From assembly GCF_954871325.1 (NCBI RefSeq), contig NC_088777.1, positions 868,001 through 932,000 of the forward strand: a DNA stretch of 64,000 bases, read 5' to 3'. A program made the position numbers and the translations under genes. Below are positions 1-29,716 of the stretch, in pieces. Under the pieces are notes generated by a model. The model saw only the letters and a program-made list of their open reading frames with translations, was not told the origin of the DNA and made no database searches. The stretch's first letter is position 1. Each line of letters opens with the position of its first letter. The stretch is from Gordionus sp. m RMFG-2023. Taxonomy: Eukaryota; Nematomorpha; Gordioida; Chordodea; Parachordodidae.

Positions 1-1241
1 CAGATCTCGAGGTGCTCACAATAATATTTATTTTGGTCTAAGAATCTTGATCGGCCAGTTTATCAACCCCACTGATAGAAGCACTACCTCAGAAAAATAA
101 GTTAAATAGAACGCCGTTGCTTTTTACTTTTATTATCACTGAACCAAAACCTCAAACTATCATCATGATCGGAATTAAAGATATCTGGCTATTTAGGAGG
201 CTGAGGTTTCATGGATGATAACACTTACTATCTTAGCATTCCTAGAAAAACTTCCTGTCTAATTTTACATCTCTAGCTTCCTAAAGCTCATGCCAGGATC
301 CGTACTATTAGCGAGATCCCTATTAAAATTAGGAGTATTCGGTTTAATTAGGCAGTTGACCCCTCAAGCACTGATGAAATCATCGAAAATTAGCTCAATC
401 CCGGAAAGAAGATTAGCCCAAAGAAGGTTAATAAAAAAATTTAAACATTGATAGTTTGAAAAGGAGGGGAGTGGAATATATTAATCGTAGTTAATATTTG
501 TTATAAAAAAATATTTGTCTAGGGAAAAATTGGATTTCCGTTATACGCGACCCTGCATGGATCTAAAATCTGGCGGGACTCAGAAAAAAACGTTTTCTTG
601 AACACCGACGAATTTTAAATATTAATTTTAGAAAAAAAAATATATTTGGGATCATCTATCCCCTTCAGGAATTTAAAGTTTTTCCTATTCGTAAAAAAAA
701 AATTCTTGGAATCCGATTGGTGGATAAATATTTTTGACATTTTATTTCCTTCAGATCGGGTCGAACATCAAAAAGTGAAATTCTCAAAAAAAAAATAAAA
801 AAAATATTTAAGCTATTTTTGAATATGAAAAAAAAATACAGAAAAGTTAGCTCAGAAATATTCCTTCGGTGAAAAACCTACTCTAGTTGTGAAAGTATCG
901 AGATATATAAATATTGTATCTGCATCTTATCTAAATTTATTTTTTTAATAAAAATTATCGAATAGATACATTAAATGAAATAAACGTGTCCAAACCAAAA
1001 CATAACTCAGAAAATTTTATAAAATTTTAAAATTTACGAAAGTTTTGAAACTGTCATTTTTTTAAAAAAAAAGAAATATAATATATAATAAATTTTACCT
1101 TCCATATGGATAATAGTTTTAAGAAAGTAGTGAGGCCGGATTCAGAAACTCTACTGTTATAGGCAACTGTCATAATCACAGAAACCGAGAATCAATTTGT
1201 CACTCTTTTTACATGATTTTTAATTTTATTTTTTGTCAAAT

Positions 1242-1340
1242 AAACCCCAAAAATAGTTATAAAAGTGATTTGTCAAATATTTTCTTTAAAACCCCAAAAT
1301 AATATTTATAAGTGATTTGTCAAATATTTTGTCAATAAAC
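1242..1340. repeat. Two-copy tandem repeat (about 50 bp)
   Basis: AAACCCCAAAA ... AAGTGATTTGTCAAATATTT occurs twice in tandem. Confidence 0.6.
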
Positions 1341-3327
1341 CTTTTTTTAAAATTTCGATATTTTTTACAAATTTAAAGATAACATTTTTTGTCATGATTC
1401 AGCTAAAATAGAAAAAAACAATACTTTTTGGCTTACAAATTTATTTTTTTTTTTAAATTATTGATTATTTGAATCAATAAAGAAAATCAAAATAAATTAT
1501 TAATATATTTTATTTTTTTTTTAAAAAAAATCAAATTAAAATTTGATATCTTCCACAATTTTTAGGTGTATATATATATATATATTTATTAAATATACAA
1601 AATTGTAACATGATAATCAATATTTAGATTAGATTAAAAGTAAATATTTAGTAATTTAAATTAAAAATACATATTATATATAATATAAAACACGTATTTA
1701 TTATTTATTAATTTATATATATTATCAAAACGTGAATGGGGATACGACCTTAACCCGTATATTACAGTGATATATTAATGATTACAATATTGAGTTGAAG
1801 ATAGATTTTTGAAATTTATTTTATCTTATATTATTATATCATCAATAGTTTTTTTATATTTATATTTATAAATTTAAATTTGATATGTTTATAAAAACAA
1901 TATCGCTTGAGTATTTAATAATTAAGGAATTTTCCATTTATTCATTCATTGTACATTTATATTATTTTTAATTTCCATTTTTAATCTTTTTTTTTTATTC
2001 TATTTATTACGCATTTTTTTTTTTCAAATATTTTTCGAACTAATTCTTAATTTATCCATATCATTCTGATTTGACTGAATTACCTAGTGGGATGATTCTT
2101 TATGTCTCGAAAATTTCCTTGTTAATTGTCGAAAATATTTAAAAAAAATATCGTCTTTATAATAGAAATTTTTTGTTTTAAGTTTCAATGTGCAGAAGGT
2201 GGTTCAATTTTCTATAAGCTAAAATAATAGGTATTCTACGATCAGTAATCATTACTATAAATAACAATAACGTTTTTTTCTGTAACGGATCTTTGAGAAG
2301 CAATGCTTTGCTAAAACTCTAACGCCCAATTAGTGGATTTTTTTAAATTTAAAAGAAGAAAGAACCTCACCTTTTCCTAAATTGTAATTTCTTTTGCAAT
2401 ATATGGGACTTATGGAGTAGCGAGGATTATTCATAAAGGAAGTGGAAAGGGGGGGGGGTAAAGTGAGGTGGGGGGGGGGGGTGTTAAAAATTTTTTTAGG
2501 GGCTTGCCTGGGTCCCTCCTATAAAAATATTATATATTATCGATTATTTTTGAGTGGTTATCTTATATATCATCTCAGTTAAAGTTGAATGAACAATCGG
2601 AAGTATATACTAATCCTAAAATATGCCAATGTTTTGTGCTTTATCAGTGTCTGACTTTCAACCAGTATAGTTAAGCCAGCATAAATGAAAAAAAAAACAA
2701 GTGGCAATAAAAAGCGACTGAAAGCATCATTCTGAAAATTTTATCAATGCTGCTCAATTGCATATTAATTTGATCCGTTTAAGCAGAGAGTAGGCAAAAA
2801 AAATTGGCATTTATGATAGAATGGAAAATATAAAACAGAACTGATTTACGTGGCATACGCGATTATATGGTGCCTGATTCCTCAATCAAATGTAGAACCT
2901 AAAAACAAAATAAAGCTCTTTGAGTGTGAAGCTAGCCAGTATCCTAAAATATTAAGATACTTTTTTTGTATCTTAAATGATAAGATGCTTTTTTGTATCG
3001 TTTTAAGCTTGAAGCTAGAGCCAAGTTTTTTGAAAAATCTGAAACTTATAATAAACCATAAAGTGGAGCTTTATCAGATCACTTCAAAGTTAAAAGGGAA
3101 GACAATTATTGGTAAAAAAAAAATAAATAATTGTCAAAAATTAGCATCGCGTCAGAACGGAGAATAGGGAAGTTAAATGTAACTGGTTTTTTAAGATTTA
3201 GTCCACCTTAAGAATGCGTATATAAATGGCGGAAAAGTTTGGCCCTTCTTTTAACTAAATCTAGAGGGCAGCATCATTTATTTTTGGCTAAAATCAATCA
3301 AGTGTTTTCGACACAACACTACTCATA

Positions 3328-3505
3328 ATACGTCAGTAATGGGCGAATATTAAATATTGATGACGTCACGGTAAAATACTTTTTAATTAATCGAATAGTT
3401 GCAATTTAACGAAGGGAAGGTTTACTTAGAGATTTGAGAGGAAAACAGATGTAATCGTATCTAAGTAATTTGAGGTGGTACATTACGTCACCATATTACG
3501 TCACC
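3328..3505. promoter_or_regulatory. Cluster of CRE-like motifs
   Basis: A perfect TGACGTCA at 3361-3368 and three TACGTCA half-sites (about 3329, 3484, 3497) lie within 180 bp. bZIP factors bind such sites. No gene start is recognised nearby, so function is unproven. Confidence 0.3.
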
Positions 3506-4243
3506 CCACTTAAGAAGTCATATTTTTTGTGACATTCTTTTGACTTTATTTTTCCACTTTAGACTTTGCCCCGATTCTAAAATCGGTAATATGATCACAT
3601 ACGAGGTTATTCCTATTTCATTTCTATAGTACCAAGAACGCCGCTGCTTTTACTTTTATTGTTCCTGAACTTAGACCTCATTGAGACCCCTCGGAATTTC
3701 TAAGCACATCACTCATTTTTTTTTCAGGGCAAAAATCTAGCTCTGTTTTTTTTTAATCTCTCACTGCAACTCTAGGCATGCCACCTTTACATATCCTCAA
3801 GTAGAAGAGTATTTTCAATACCCCTTACTCGATTAATGATTCCTGTTTTGGAAGAATCTAATTTTTGTAGCGATAGAATTCCAGGAGTTCGATATCATTA
3901 CTGGATCCATATTGCTAATAAATTTAATAATTGAAAAATATCCAATATTTATTTATTATTACATAAAAAAAATAATGATTAGTTAATCATTAAATTTTGT
4001 CTCCAATTAATGCAATTTAACTACTTACCTTTAGTTTGTCATCCCATTTATTGAAATTCAATTGATTTAAAAAAAAAAGAGTTGTACATTCCTTACCCCG
4101 AGGTGTACCGAAGCTTTAGGCTGGAATGAGCGTTAGAAATTCTCTGAAACTCTAGCTGAACCTTTACCTCATTTGCTAAAAGAAGCGAACGCATCCTATA
4201 TAATATTTCTGAACAGAAATGAATTCTATCATATTTGGAATAC

Positions 4244-4331
4244 CTAGAGAAGAGAAGAGAAGAGAAGAGAAGAGAAGAGAAGAGAAGAGAAGAGAAGAGA
4301 AGAAGAAGAGAGAGAGAAGAGAAGAGAAGAG
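4244..4331. repeat. (AGAAG)n minisatellite
   Basis: About 17 units of GAGAA/AGAAG with a small GA-rich interruption. The overlapping minus-strand Ser/Leu/Phe frame is a repeat artefact. Confidence 0.95.
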
Positions 4332-4833
4332 CTCTAAAAATTTCAGACAATTTCGCCATGAACCTACAAATTACAAATTACTCAAAGGTTAACAGCAAAA
4401 TTATCTAAGATTCGTAAGACAGGGTATTCTAAACATGTTGGAATACATTTCCGGTACAAAAAAAACGGGCTAAAAAATGATTTAAAGTTGATAAAAATAA
4501 CACTTTTGCCGGGAAAAAAAAACATGGCCGCTACCATATAAATTGTAATTTAAACTTCACATTTGTTGACTTATTTTTAAAATCATTTTTAATAAACGTG
4601 TATATAATTCAAGTATTTTAAATTTTTGCTTGATTATTGTTATATGTATATCTCTCCGAAATCAATTGAAATACGTCCATAAATGTCAATTATGTATCGA
4701 CAGATACAACAATTATTACTTAAATTTAGAAGATTAAGAGCAGCAGTATATCTGTTTTTTTTACGATAAAATAATTTTTATTTTTAATCTACAGTTACGT
4801 ATTTTATTTACAGTGGTTGAGTAAGGCTAAATA

Positions 4834-5019
4834 TTAGTGTTGTTAAACGGCTATAATGGTTAACTCAATACTTTGGCCAAAAAAAGATTGCCTAAACCTC
4901 AAAATTTTCACCAATTATATTCCTAGACCTTTTTGCCTTCTACCAACAAAAACTTCAGGATGGCTTAATATTTTTCTGGATAAAATGTTGAGCTAGTCTT
5001 TATCGGCTCAAACACTACT
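4834..5019. mobile_element. 190-bp TIR repeat copy
   Basis: Begins TAGTGTTGTTAAACGGCTA and ends ATCGGCTCAAACACTACTA. Confidence 0.6.
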
Positions 5020-5286
5020 ATATATATATACATTATACGATTTTCAATTAACTAAATATTGTGTACTTTTTTGGGAACACATATTACTTATATACTTTCA
5101 TTTTTTTTTTAAAAAACTTTGATATAACATTTCCTCAAATTAAGATTAAGTTCGCGATTTTTGCGTCTTTTTATTTACTGTGGCTAAGATAAAGATTTCA
5201 GCTCAAAATAATATCATGCAAGCTTGGAGATTTTGTTCATAAATGGAAAAGGTTTTGCACCTCTATTTGCCCAAATCTTACATATC

Positions 5287-7205
5287 ATATCTGGGCCATT
5301 CCACGTCAAATCAATCACGATTCGGCCGACCCTTTTTAAAATTGTTAAAAATTTCTGGAATTATTTAGATAAGTAAATGAGTGAGAAAGCCGTTTATTTT
5401 AGCTCGCTAGCACACCTCGTTCTCGAGATATAGCAGCTCAAAGGTACAAAAATGAGCCACTTTGGAATCTGTAAAATTTTAAAAATGCTAATATCTCAAA
5501 AATTATTTATAGTAAAAAAAATTATAATATATCATTTTGTAGGTAAAGAAATTCTCTATTGGGCTAACAAAGAATAATAAATATTGGTGCCATTATAAGC
5601 TTTTAACATCCGATTTACCTAAATTGCTTAACCTGTATTTTTAAGCAAAATGGTTAGTTTGTTTTCAAATTTTTTTTATTGCTTTTTATTTAGACACCTT
5701 TGCTAAATATATATACAATATCAAAACCTTGGCGACGCTACCGACTCCAAAAATTGATAAACAAATAAATGGCGCTTTATGAAATTACGGATTATGGTTA
5801 AAATTTTGCTGCTAACTTATCAATAACCAGATATTTTCACTTTTTATACTAAAAATTTTGATTTTCTATTAAATATACTAATTAACTGAGGAGCAGACTG
5901 GGCATATGCCCATTGGACACTTAATAATGTAACAAATTTCCAATAATAAATATCTTTCATATAATTTTTTTAATTTTTAAGGTATCTACAATTACATCGA
6001 ATTTTTCATCATTTGATCAAGATAATGGTATAATTTTTGTCATTAATACTTTTTTTTCTTCGAACATTTCTTAAGCCTTTTCCCATAATGAGAGATTCCC
6101 CATTTGATTGTAGGGATATATTAATGTTATCAATAGCCTCTTGGTTAATTATATGAAGGGGAGAATCAATATCTACAATGTCATTTGAAGTATAAGGAAT
6201 GTTTGCTAATATTTATCACAATGAAGAGCATATTAACATATCTAAATTGAATGGTAAATTTTTTTGGGTCATCCAGGGTAGAATTTTTCTTAGATTCTCC
6301 TCTGTAGATTAAATGGGTTGCAACATTTTAATATTTGGTACGTTCATCTGTGATATAGAATAAAATTTTAATTGATCCACCTAGAATACATGTTTTCACA
6401 CTTTCCAAATCCACATTGTTATTGACGATAAAATTAATCTGAACGGATAGGTTAAAATTATTTCGCAGAAAGAGAGATTGTTTTAAACAATTTATTTTGT
6501 AAAATATAATCAAATATATGCATAATAAAATATTCGTTTTTACTGCAGCTGTTATATATTATCGAGTTAATAATTCGCTCGCTATACTAGCAAAGTAGAG
6601 ATCTAAAAAATGTAAAACATTTTAAGTATAGTGAGAGAGGGGGGGAACTGGAAAATTTTATCACAATTCTTATAAACGTATCAATATTTTCATTTTCCTT
6701 AAGATTAATATTTTTCAACCATTAGCGCCATCTATATTTTTGGTAAAAATGTATATTTCGGAAAAGTCGATAGCGTCGCCAAAGTTTTGACATTGTATAT
6801 ATATTTATAAAAGGTGTCTAAATAAAAATCAAAAATTCGAAAACAAACTCTATTTTGCTTAAAAATACAGGTAAAGCAATTTAGGTAAACCGGATGTAAA
6901 AGCCTATAATGGCGCCAATATTTATTATTCTTTGTTAGCCCATTAGAGAATTTCTTTACCTACAAAGATATATTATAATTTTTTTTTACTATAAATAGTT
7001 TTTGAGATATAAGCATATTAAAAATTTTACAGATACCAAAGTGGCTCTTTTTTGTATTTTTGAGCCCCCATATCTCGAGAACCAGGTGTGCTAGCGAGCT
7101 AAAATAAAGGGCTTTCTCATTCTTTTACCTATCTAAATAATTCCAAAAATTTTTAACAAGGTGAGCCGAAAGAGCCTTTTTTGATCGATTTGACATGAAA
7201 TGACC
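5287..7205. mobile_element. Long-TIR element (about 470-bp inverted ends)
   Basis: The left end (5293-5755), starting GGGCCATTCCACGTCAAATC, is mirrored at 6735-7205, ending in its complement GATTTGACATGAAATGACCC. The arms are about 90 percent alike by eye. The 1-kb interior shows no convincing transposase; the 61-codon frame at 6328-6513 is not recognised. Probably a non-autonomous DNA transposon. No clear target-site duplication was found. Confidence 0.65.
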
Positions 7206-7867
7206 CATTTGCTAAAAATCTTAATACACAAATCGGGGTCGTTGTAGTACCATTTGCAGGGCCCGGATTTTATATATTCAAGCCCGTCCTAGATTCTATA
7301 TTTTCAGGCCCGGCTCGGATTTTTTTTAAAAAAAATAATTTTATTAACTTTTAATTTTTATAGATAATAACGGTGATTTAAAATATTTGGTTTTTAAATA
7401 TACGTTTTTAGGCCCAGCCCGGGGTATATTTAAAAAAAATTAAAATACGACCCAGCCTACAGGTATATATGTTTTAAAAATCATAAAAAAAAACCATTAT
7501 TTTAATAATATAAGCAGCTGCTTCAAAACCATTTGGCTCCTTCAAACAAAAACCTTTATATATATAACGGTTCGGACCCCCTGATAATAAGAAGCAGTAA
7601 CGATTCAATACCTAGAGTATTATAGTATACAAAGAATTGAGTTTTGTGGTACTTTTATAAAAAATAATAAATACGCGTAACGCATCCCATTTTTTAAATC
7701 GATGGTTGTCTTTCTTACTAATTTCGTCGATTCAAAAATTTTAATCTCATTTATAGTAAAGGCGTCACGTTCAAGCGGTGCGTTATCTACAAAATCAAGC
7801 CAATAGGTATAGTTTATGATGATAACGCTATGCTATGACAACATTGGAAAAACATATATCGAGGCAG

Positions 7868-8048
7868 GTGTCGTTCAATGGCTCAATTTGAACTTAAAAA
7901 AGGCTAACTCAATATTTTAGCTAGGAAAATATTCCCTAAGCGCTGAGAGATGTTTAAAACTTTGTGCCATCTAAGAACAAGATCTTCAGGCTTGAGTATT
8001 ATTTTTCTGGATAAGATATTGAGTTAGCCATTTTTAAAGGTTGTAACT
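7868..8048. mobile_element. 190-bp TIR repeat copy
   Basis: Diverged copy with GGCTAACTCAATATTTTAGC and GATATTGAGTTAGCC mirrored around a CTTTGTGCCATCTAAGA core. It lies about 560 bp past the eRF1 stop. Confidence 0.55.
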
Positions 8049-8608
8049 ATTAATGCCATGAAGAAACAGCCACTATTACGATAGCGTTAAATAACGAAAC
8101 GCATTTAACTATAAATCTAGCCTAAGTTATGACAAAAATAATTTGATTTTGTAAAATTATATTGCCAAACGGCAAATTTTACCAAATTTGCAACGATACC
8201 ATTTGAAATGCATTATTCACGTTTGCTTAATAAGTTACATTGTAAAATAGGTTAATTTTCATTCATTATATAAAAATAATAAAATTTGTACAACGCATGT
8301 TCTGTTGATATAATAAATACAATATTCTATAGGAAGAAGATGAACGGCAAGCGGAATACAAATCATATAGACTTTGTTTTTTTTGTGGATATAAAAAAAT
8401 ATATGATAAGTTTATGAAATATAAATTACACGTCGGATTATATACTTTCGAAATTTTGATAAATAAAAGAAATACCCATTACTCATCGTACATTATAAAT
8501 CGCGTACAACATTGTTTTTGTGTGTATATATATAATGACTGTTTATAATACAATATATATATGTATAAATAATAAATTGTTGAAGATAGGTAATTGCATA
8601 TCATTCGT

Positions 8609-25115
<16,507 letters not shown>

Positions 25116-26397
25116 TTCCCAAGTTTTGATGTTTATCGGGAAATTGCTTAATAAAAATGAATAATTGATGTGAGAATGACTACAATTCAATCATTAAGAT
25201 GACAAGTTCAAATAAATCAGTGCGGAAAGGGGTGGGAAAGAATTATTAAGTAACTTTAAATTGGATTTAGTCAAGTATACAAAAATTCAACTATATCACT
25301 GAATAAAATTTTTTTTAACTGGTGTAAAAGTTGTTATTTAACTTTTACTTTTCTTTAGTCTCGACCTGTATGTAAAAGTCGTAAGGCAAATATTTTGTGT
25401 TTTAAAATTATTATGTAAAATTAGAATATAGCTAACAAGTATAATAGCGAAAGTTATAACTTTGAACATGGTTAATTGAGAACCTAAATGTATTTTAAAA
25501 TTTTCTTCATATTATAATCGATACTTCATTTAAATTAATGTTGTTATAATAATATACAAAAACGGAAGGCTAATTTTTAAAACACATTTAAAAAAAAAAA
25601 TTAAACAACAAATAATCACAAATTTGTAGGAATATTTAGTTTAATAAACAATTGATAATATGTCTGATATATTAAAGGTATGTGCAATATTTGTGACGAT
25701 TGAATTTGGTTAAAACTGGATAGCTTCGATGCCTACCCAGACGGACAATTAAAGCTTAAATGCCATGATAAAATTTTAAAAAACTTCAATATTACATTTC
25801 TATGTGTTCTACATAGGCCTAAGACGAATTATTTATTATTAGAAATTCAATTCGTTTCGTATTTTATGAATACGAATAGCACAATTATTATATTAGGAAT
25901 GAGGAAAAATATTCGTCGAATAGTAAACTTTTTATTATTAGATTCGAATTATTTGTATTATTCATATATTCGAAATTATTCGTGTTATTCAAAATTATTT
26001 ATTAATAAATATTCGTAATTTTTCGTTAATATTCGTAAATCGTAAGAGCTAAGATTACCAAATAGCAGTAAAAATAAAAATATAAAATATATGAAAAATA
26101 TAAAAGATATTAAAATAAATTGAGTCTTAAATAAAATGTTTAAAAAAAAAGGTTTTGGAATAATCAAATAACATATAAGTTTTTTTAAAATAAGTAAAAT
26201 TAGATTATTGTTTACAATAATATTAAAAGAATTTAGATATGAAAATAAAGTTGTACTTTTTTTTTTAATATTAAAAATCATTATTTTAATAAAATATAAA
26301 TTATTTAGACTATAAATGATCATAAATCTATATAAAAATATATAATTAAAAGAAGGGAAATAAAAAATAATAATTTAAGATAATTAAAAAAATTTTT
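25116..26397. other. eRF1 upstream region, no second gene seen
   Basis: AT-rich. 25820-26040 is dense in ATTCG / TTATTCGTATT repeats. The eRF1 promoter should lie just right of 25190, but no motif is clear. Confidence 0.4.
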
Positions 26398-26540
26398 TTT
26401 TTAAAATAGGTATGATCAACGGGGCTTAATGACCCATGTATGGATATGTAAGAACAGATTTCAGTTGATATTCTCTGTTGAAGATAGAAGCCTTATGGAT
26501 CACCTGTGATTAAACGTAACCTTTGCCCTATTGTTTTAGA
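26398..26540. repeat. Dispersed repeat shared with 62.28-62.40 kb
   Basis: Contains GATCACCTGTGATTAAACGT and AACCTTTGCCCTATTGTTTT. The inverted counterpart near 62.3 kb reads GGGCAAAGGTTACGTTTGAT. It may be the tail of the neighbouring LINE. Confidence 0.5.
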
Positions 26541-26723
26541 ATAATTTTAGGACTTGGGGTCCAAACGATCCACAGGTGTTAGAGATTACCTGAACAAACA
26601 AAACATTATTAAGGTTTATTTGTTTGTTTTTGTGTTTTCGGCTTTTGTGATAGAGTTGGAGGAAAAAGATCTGGCAAAACGATCCACACAAGTATAATCC
26701 CAGTCGAGAGGTAGACCTTGATT

Positions 26724-27250
26724 CTAAGGGACTAGCGTCATACCATCTGGTCTGGTTTGATTGTCGGGGCTGAGGCAGGGTGGTTCCAGGGTAGAAAGAA
26801 TATTTGAGTATTTCAAGGTTCTGTTGATGACTGAATTGATAGCATGGTGTCTGGGTAATCTGCCTTTTGAGAAACGACAGTGTTGGAGGTGGTGTCCTTG
26901 ACTATCGGTTGGTTTCACATAGAACACATGTATAGGTGTTACGATTTCACATTCTTAGCAAAGATTGATTAATAACAAGCCTAGATTAGAACTAGGTACA
27001 GTTTCTAACCATTCATATTAAGGTGGCATGTGGGTGAGTTGTAATTATTTGATCGGGCAGAAGCGTCATTTATTGTCCTTATGTATAATTGGGTTAGAGT
27101 AGAGGTGGAGAAAGAGCGATGGATATTTTCTTTGTACAGCTTTAAAGTGTAAGTAATCGGCGCAATGCTGTATCAATGGAAAATTCCAGTAGTCTCCTTG
27201 TTTTAATACATCTGGATATGAGCGATTTGGGGCATTATTGCTCCAGACGT
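26724..27250 (-). mobile_element. LINE fragment with restriction-like endonuclease signature
   Basis: The minus-strand frame 26927-26724 reads NILSTLEPPC and RPDGMTLVP. This matches the LEPxGL...KRPDGxTLxPW block of the C-terminal endonuclease region seen in some invertebrate non-LTR retrotransposon polyproteins. The upstream part (to about 27250) is degenerate. It is 5'-truncated and broken. Confidence 0.55.
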
Positions 27251-27259
27251 CTTAGTGAA

Positions 27260-29442
27260 AATTATATAAATCATATAATAAATATAAAAAAAATTCTTGT
27301 AGTTTATAAAATAAATTCTTAATACAATATAATATTTAAATAATCAACATATCATCTTTTCTGGTTTTGTTGGTCTTCTATCTTTTTATTAATTGTAAGA
27401 ACATTAAATATTATTATGAGCATTAATTGAATACGACAACTTACTTTATTAAAATAATATAGTTAATGAGAATCATTCTAAAATATTAAGTCCTATTTGG
27501 TTCTAATTATTCATAAAAACATTAATTTACTTAGTATCATGTTATTACTCTCATTCGATATGTTTCGATAATTAAATAAAAACTATTTATTGCTATTTCC
27601 AATTCTATTTTATTGTCATCTTCTGGCTATTGTAGTTATAGTGGTGTGGAGCAGTAAGTACGTTTTTCATCCCAAAAATTTTATAGAATATTTTAAATAA
27701 ATTATATAATTGGTAGCATTATTACGATTATCAAAGGTATAATATACCAAACTTATGATTTTCATTAATTCTCATACATCCACATCGAGTTGTGAGGCAA
27801 CATTTTACCATTAAAGATAATTATTAATTCAGGTAAATGTCCGAGTAGTTAATTAGTGTTACTAAGTAACCCGATTTGGGTCGATTTAAAAAAACGATCG
27901 GATTAATTTAACCAAAAATTGTGTTAGCCTAGTGATTTTTGATAGATGTCATATGGGTTAGACCTTCTACTTGTCAAATCTTTAGGCTTATACAATTTTA
28001 TTTTGCTAAAATCTTAATCGGGCAGTATTAAAAATAGACTCAAATCGGGGTTTTTATCAACATTAGTAGTTTTCTAATAATAAGTGACTTTTATTAGTAC
28101 ATGAAAAACATAACTGATTAATTTTGGAAATGTTTTCAAAGTATTTAAAAATACATTTCTTTTTTTATTTTATAATACTCAATTATTGATATAATTATTT
28201 TAAATTAATCAATATTATAAACAGTGTTATATTTTATTAGGTCCTATGTTCTCTTTTGATATTATATATATATATTTTAAACGGTTCAGATTTTCCTATT
28301 GTTTATTATTTCTTTATTAAATAATACTTTTTTTTTTTTTTTTTTTTATTTTTTTTTTATTTTTCTTTATTTTATTAATTGCCAAATATATTGAACTAGA
28401 GTAATTTTATTCTTGGAAAATAAACAATAAATCTAATAAGAATAAGATAATCTTAAAAAAAAGTAAAAAAAATATAAATTTGGAAGAAAATAATTATGAT
28501 TTATTTCGTATTTCTCTTTTTAAAAAATAAATACTAATTGATTTATAATATAATTAATTTAAAATATATGACATAATTATTTTTTTTAATTATTCCTTTT
28601 ATTTTTTTTAAAAAATATAAAAAATAATATGTTAAAAGAATAATTACGCAAGATAATCAAAAAAAATATATCACCAAATTAAAAATAAAGAATTTTCAAT
28701 TACACAAAAAACGACCAACATAACAATAATATCGATTATAAACAAATACTTTTTAAATTATATATATTTTATAATTGAATCAAGAACAAGTATTAAACAA
28801 GTTATATTTAACAATATTATCGTTATATTAATATATTCGTAAAATTATTAAATCAACATATTTTTTAGAAGCTATAAGTCAATTCTTATCTTCAATTTTT
28901 TATAAACATATTTGATTATTGCATATTTTTATATGTGACATTTTTCACATAATATTGTTCATTTCAATTGTGCGTTTAAATAATTTAAATATTTGGTCTA
29001 TTCGGTATATATTTTTTAACTGCCACCCTCCGCATATTTTTGTCTGCTCTACCCGCCCCTCCCCCAAATGGATAAAAATAGAATCGAGCCTGATTATATT
29101 TATAACTAAATTAATGTTTATGTGTGACAAAATAAGATCATTTTATTTTCTTTTAACATCTAGTAAAAAATATCCACCCTTAACTCATTATCAACGTTTG
29201 GGTAACCTCATTATTTTGATAAGAGTATTTCATAAACTAGGTGTTTTTGGTCATAATTTGATCAATATTTTTTTGTATCATTTTTGTGTTTATTAAAATT
29301 TTTATAAACAAGATTTTTTTATGTAATAATAAATCCAAAAATAATAAATCTGCAATACCTTAAACATTTATATTTAATGTAGAAGAAAATTTATACAAGT
29401 TAACATTAACTAATTAAAATAAAATGTACCTTTTTTTTACAG
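27260..29442. other. AT-rich non-genic stretch
   Basis: Apart from the TIR repeat copy at 27.85 kb, nothing was recognised. A strong donor-like GCAGTAAGTACG at about 27653 has no ATG-bearing exon in front of it. Confidence 0.35.
27852..28072. mobile_element. 190-bp TIR repeat, diverged copy
   Basis: Begins TTAGTGTTACTAAGTAACCC and ends ATCAACATTAGTAG, with the usual CTTTAGGCTTA core. Confidence 0.45.
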
Positions 29443-29716
29443 GAGTCAAATGCAATTATTACATATGCGCAAAATTTAAATTTAAGCCTATGGTTTTTCC
29501 AAAAATTATTGTAACCTACGGTAAAAATAAGCAAGATGCCATATTTGACAAAGCATTGGCTGATTCTAATGCGAAATTTAGGTATAATATATAATATCAA
29601 CTCTAATTTATTTAATTAGTTCTCAAGATAAATCAATTCTAATAGATAATAGAATCACTTCCAAAAAATATGCTGATATACAAGAAAATATTGAAGTAAA
29701 GAAATATAAATTTTAA
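29443..29716 (+). CDS. Candidate 3' exons of an unrecognised gene with a 38-bp intron
   Basis: After a strong acceptor (TTTTTTTTACAG) the frame runs VKCNYYICAKFKFKPMVFP and IIVTYGKNKQDAIFDKALAD to the donor TTTAG|GTATAA at 29581. The frame would stop within the next few codons, but removing 29582-29619 (GTATAA...AATTAG, 38 bp) restores it in phase through DKSILIDNRITSKKYADIQE to a stop at 29716. The encoded C-terminus is basic and hydrophilic; no family is recognised. The upstream exon was not found. Very short introns also occur in eRF1 here (41-64 bp), which makes the splice believable. Confidence 0.4.

Larger units (their letters stand above)
1..4833. other. Non-genic AT-rich DNA
   Basis: No exon was recognised. 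About 50-330 and 3600-3940 share diverged blocks (AGAACGCCGTTGCTTTTTAC / AGAACGCCGCTGCTTTTACT, and TTACTGGATCC-like further on), so they are probably copies of one old repeat. Otherwise there are only simple repeats, the CRE cluster and G runs. Confidence 0.5.

Noticed and set aside
4093-4359. Ser/Leu/Phe-rich 88-codon frame
   Set aside because: Product of the AGAAG minisatellite.
28919-29296. 125-codon plus-strand frame
   Set aside because: AT-driven composition (Ile/Phe/Leu), no family, no splice context; likely chance.
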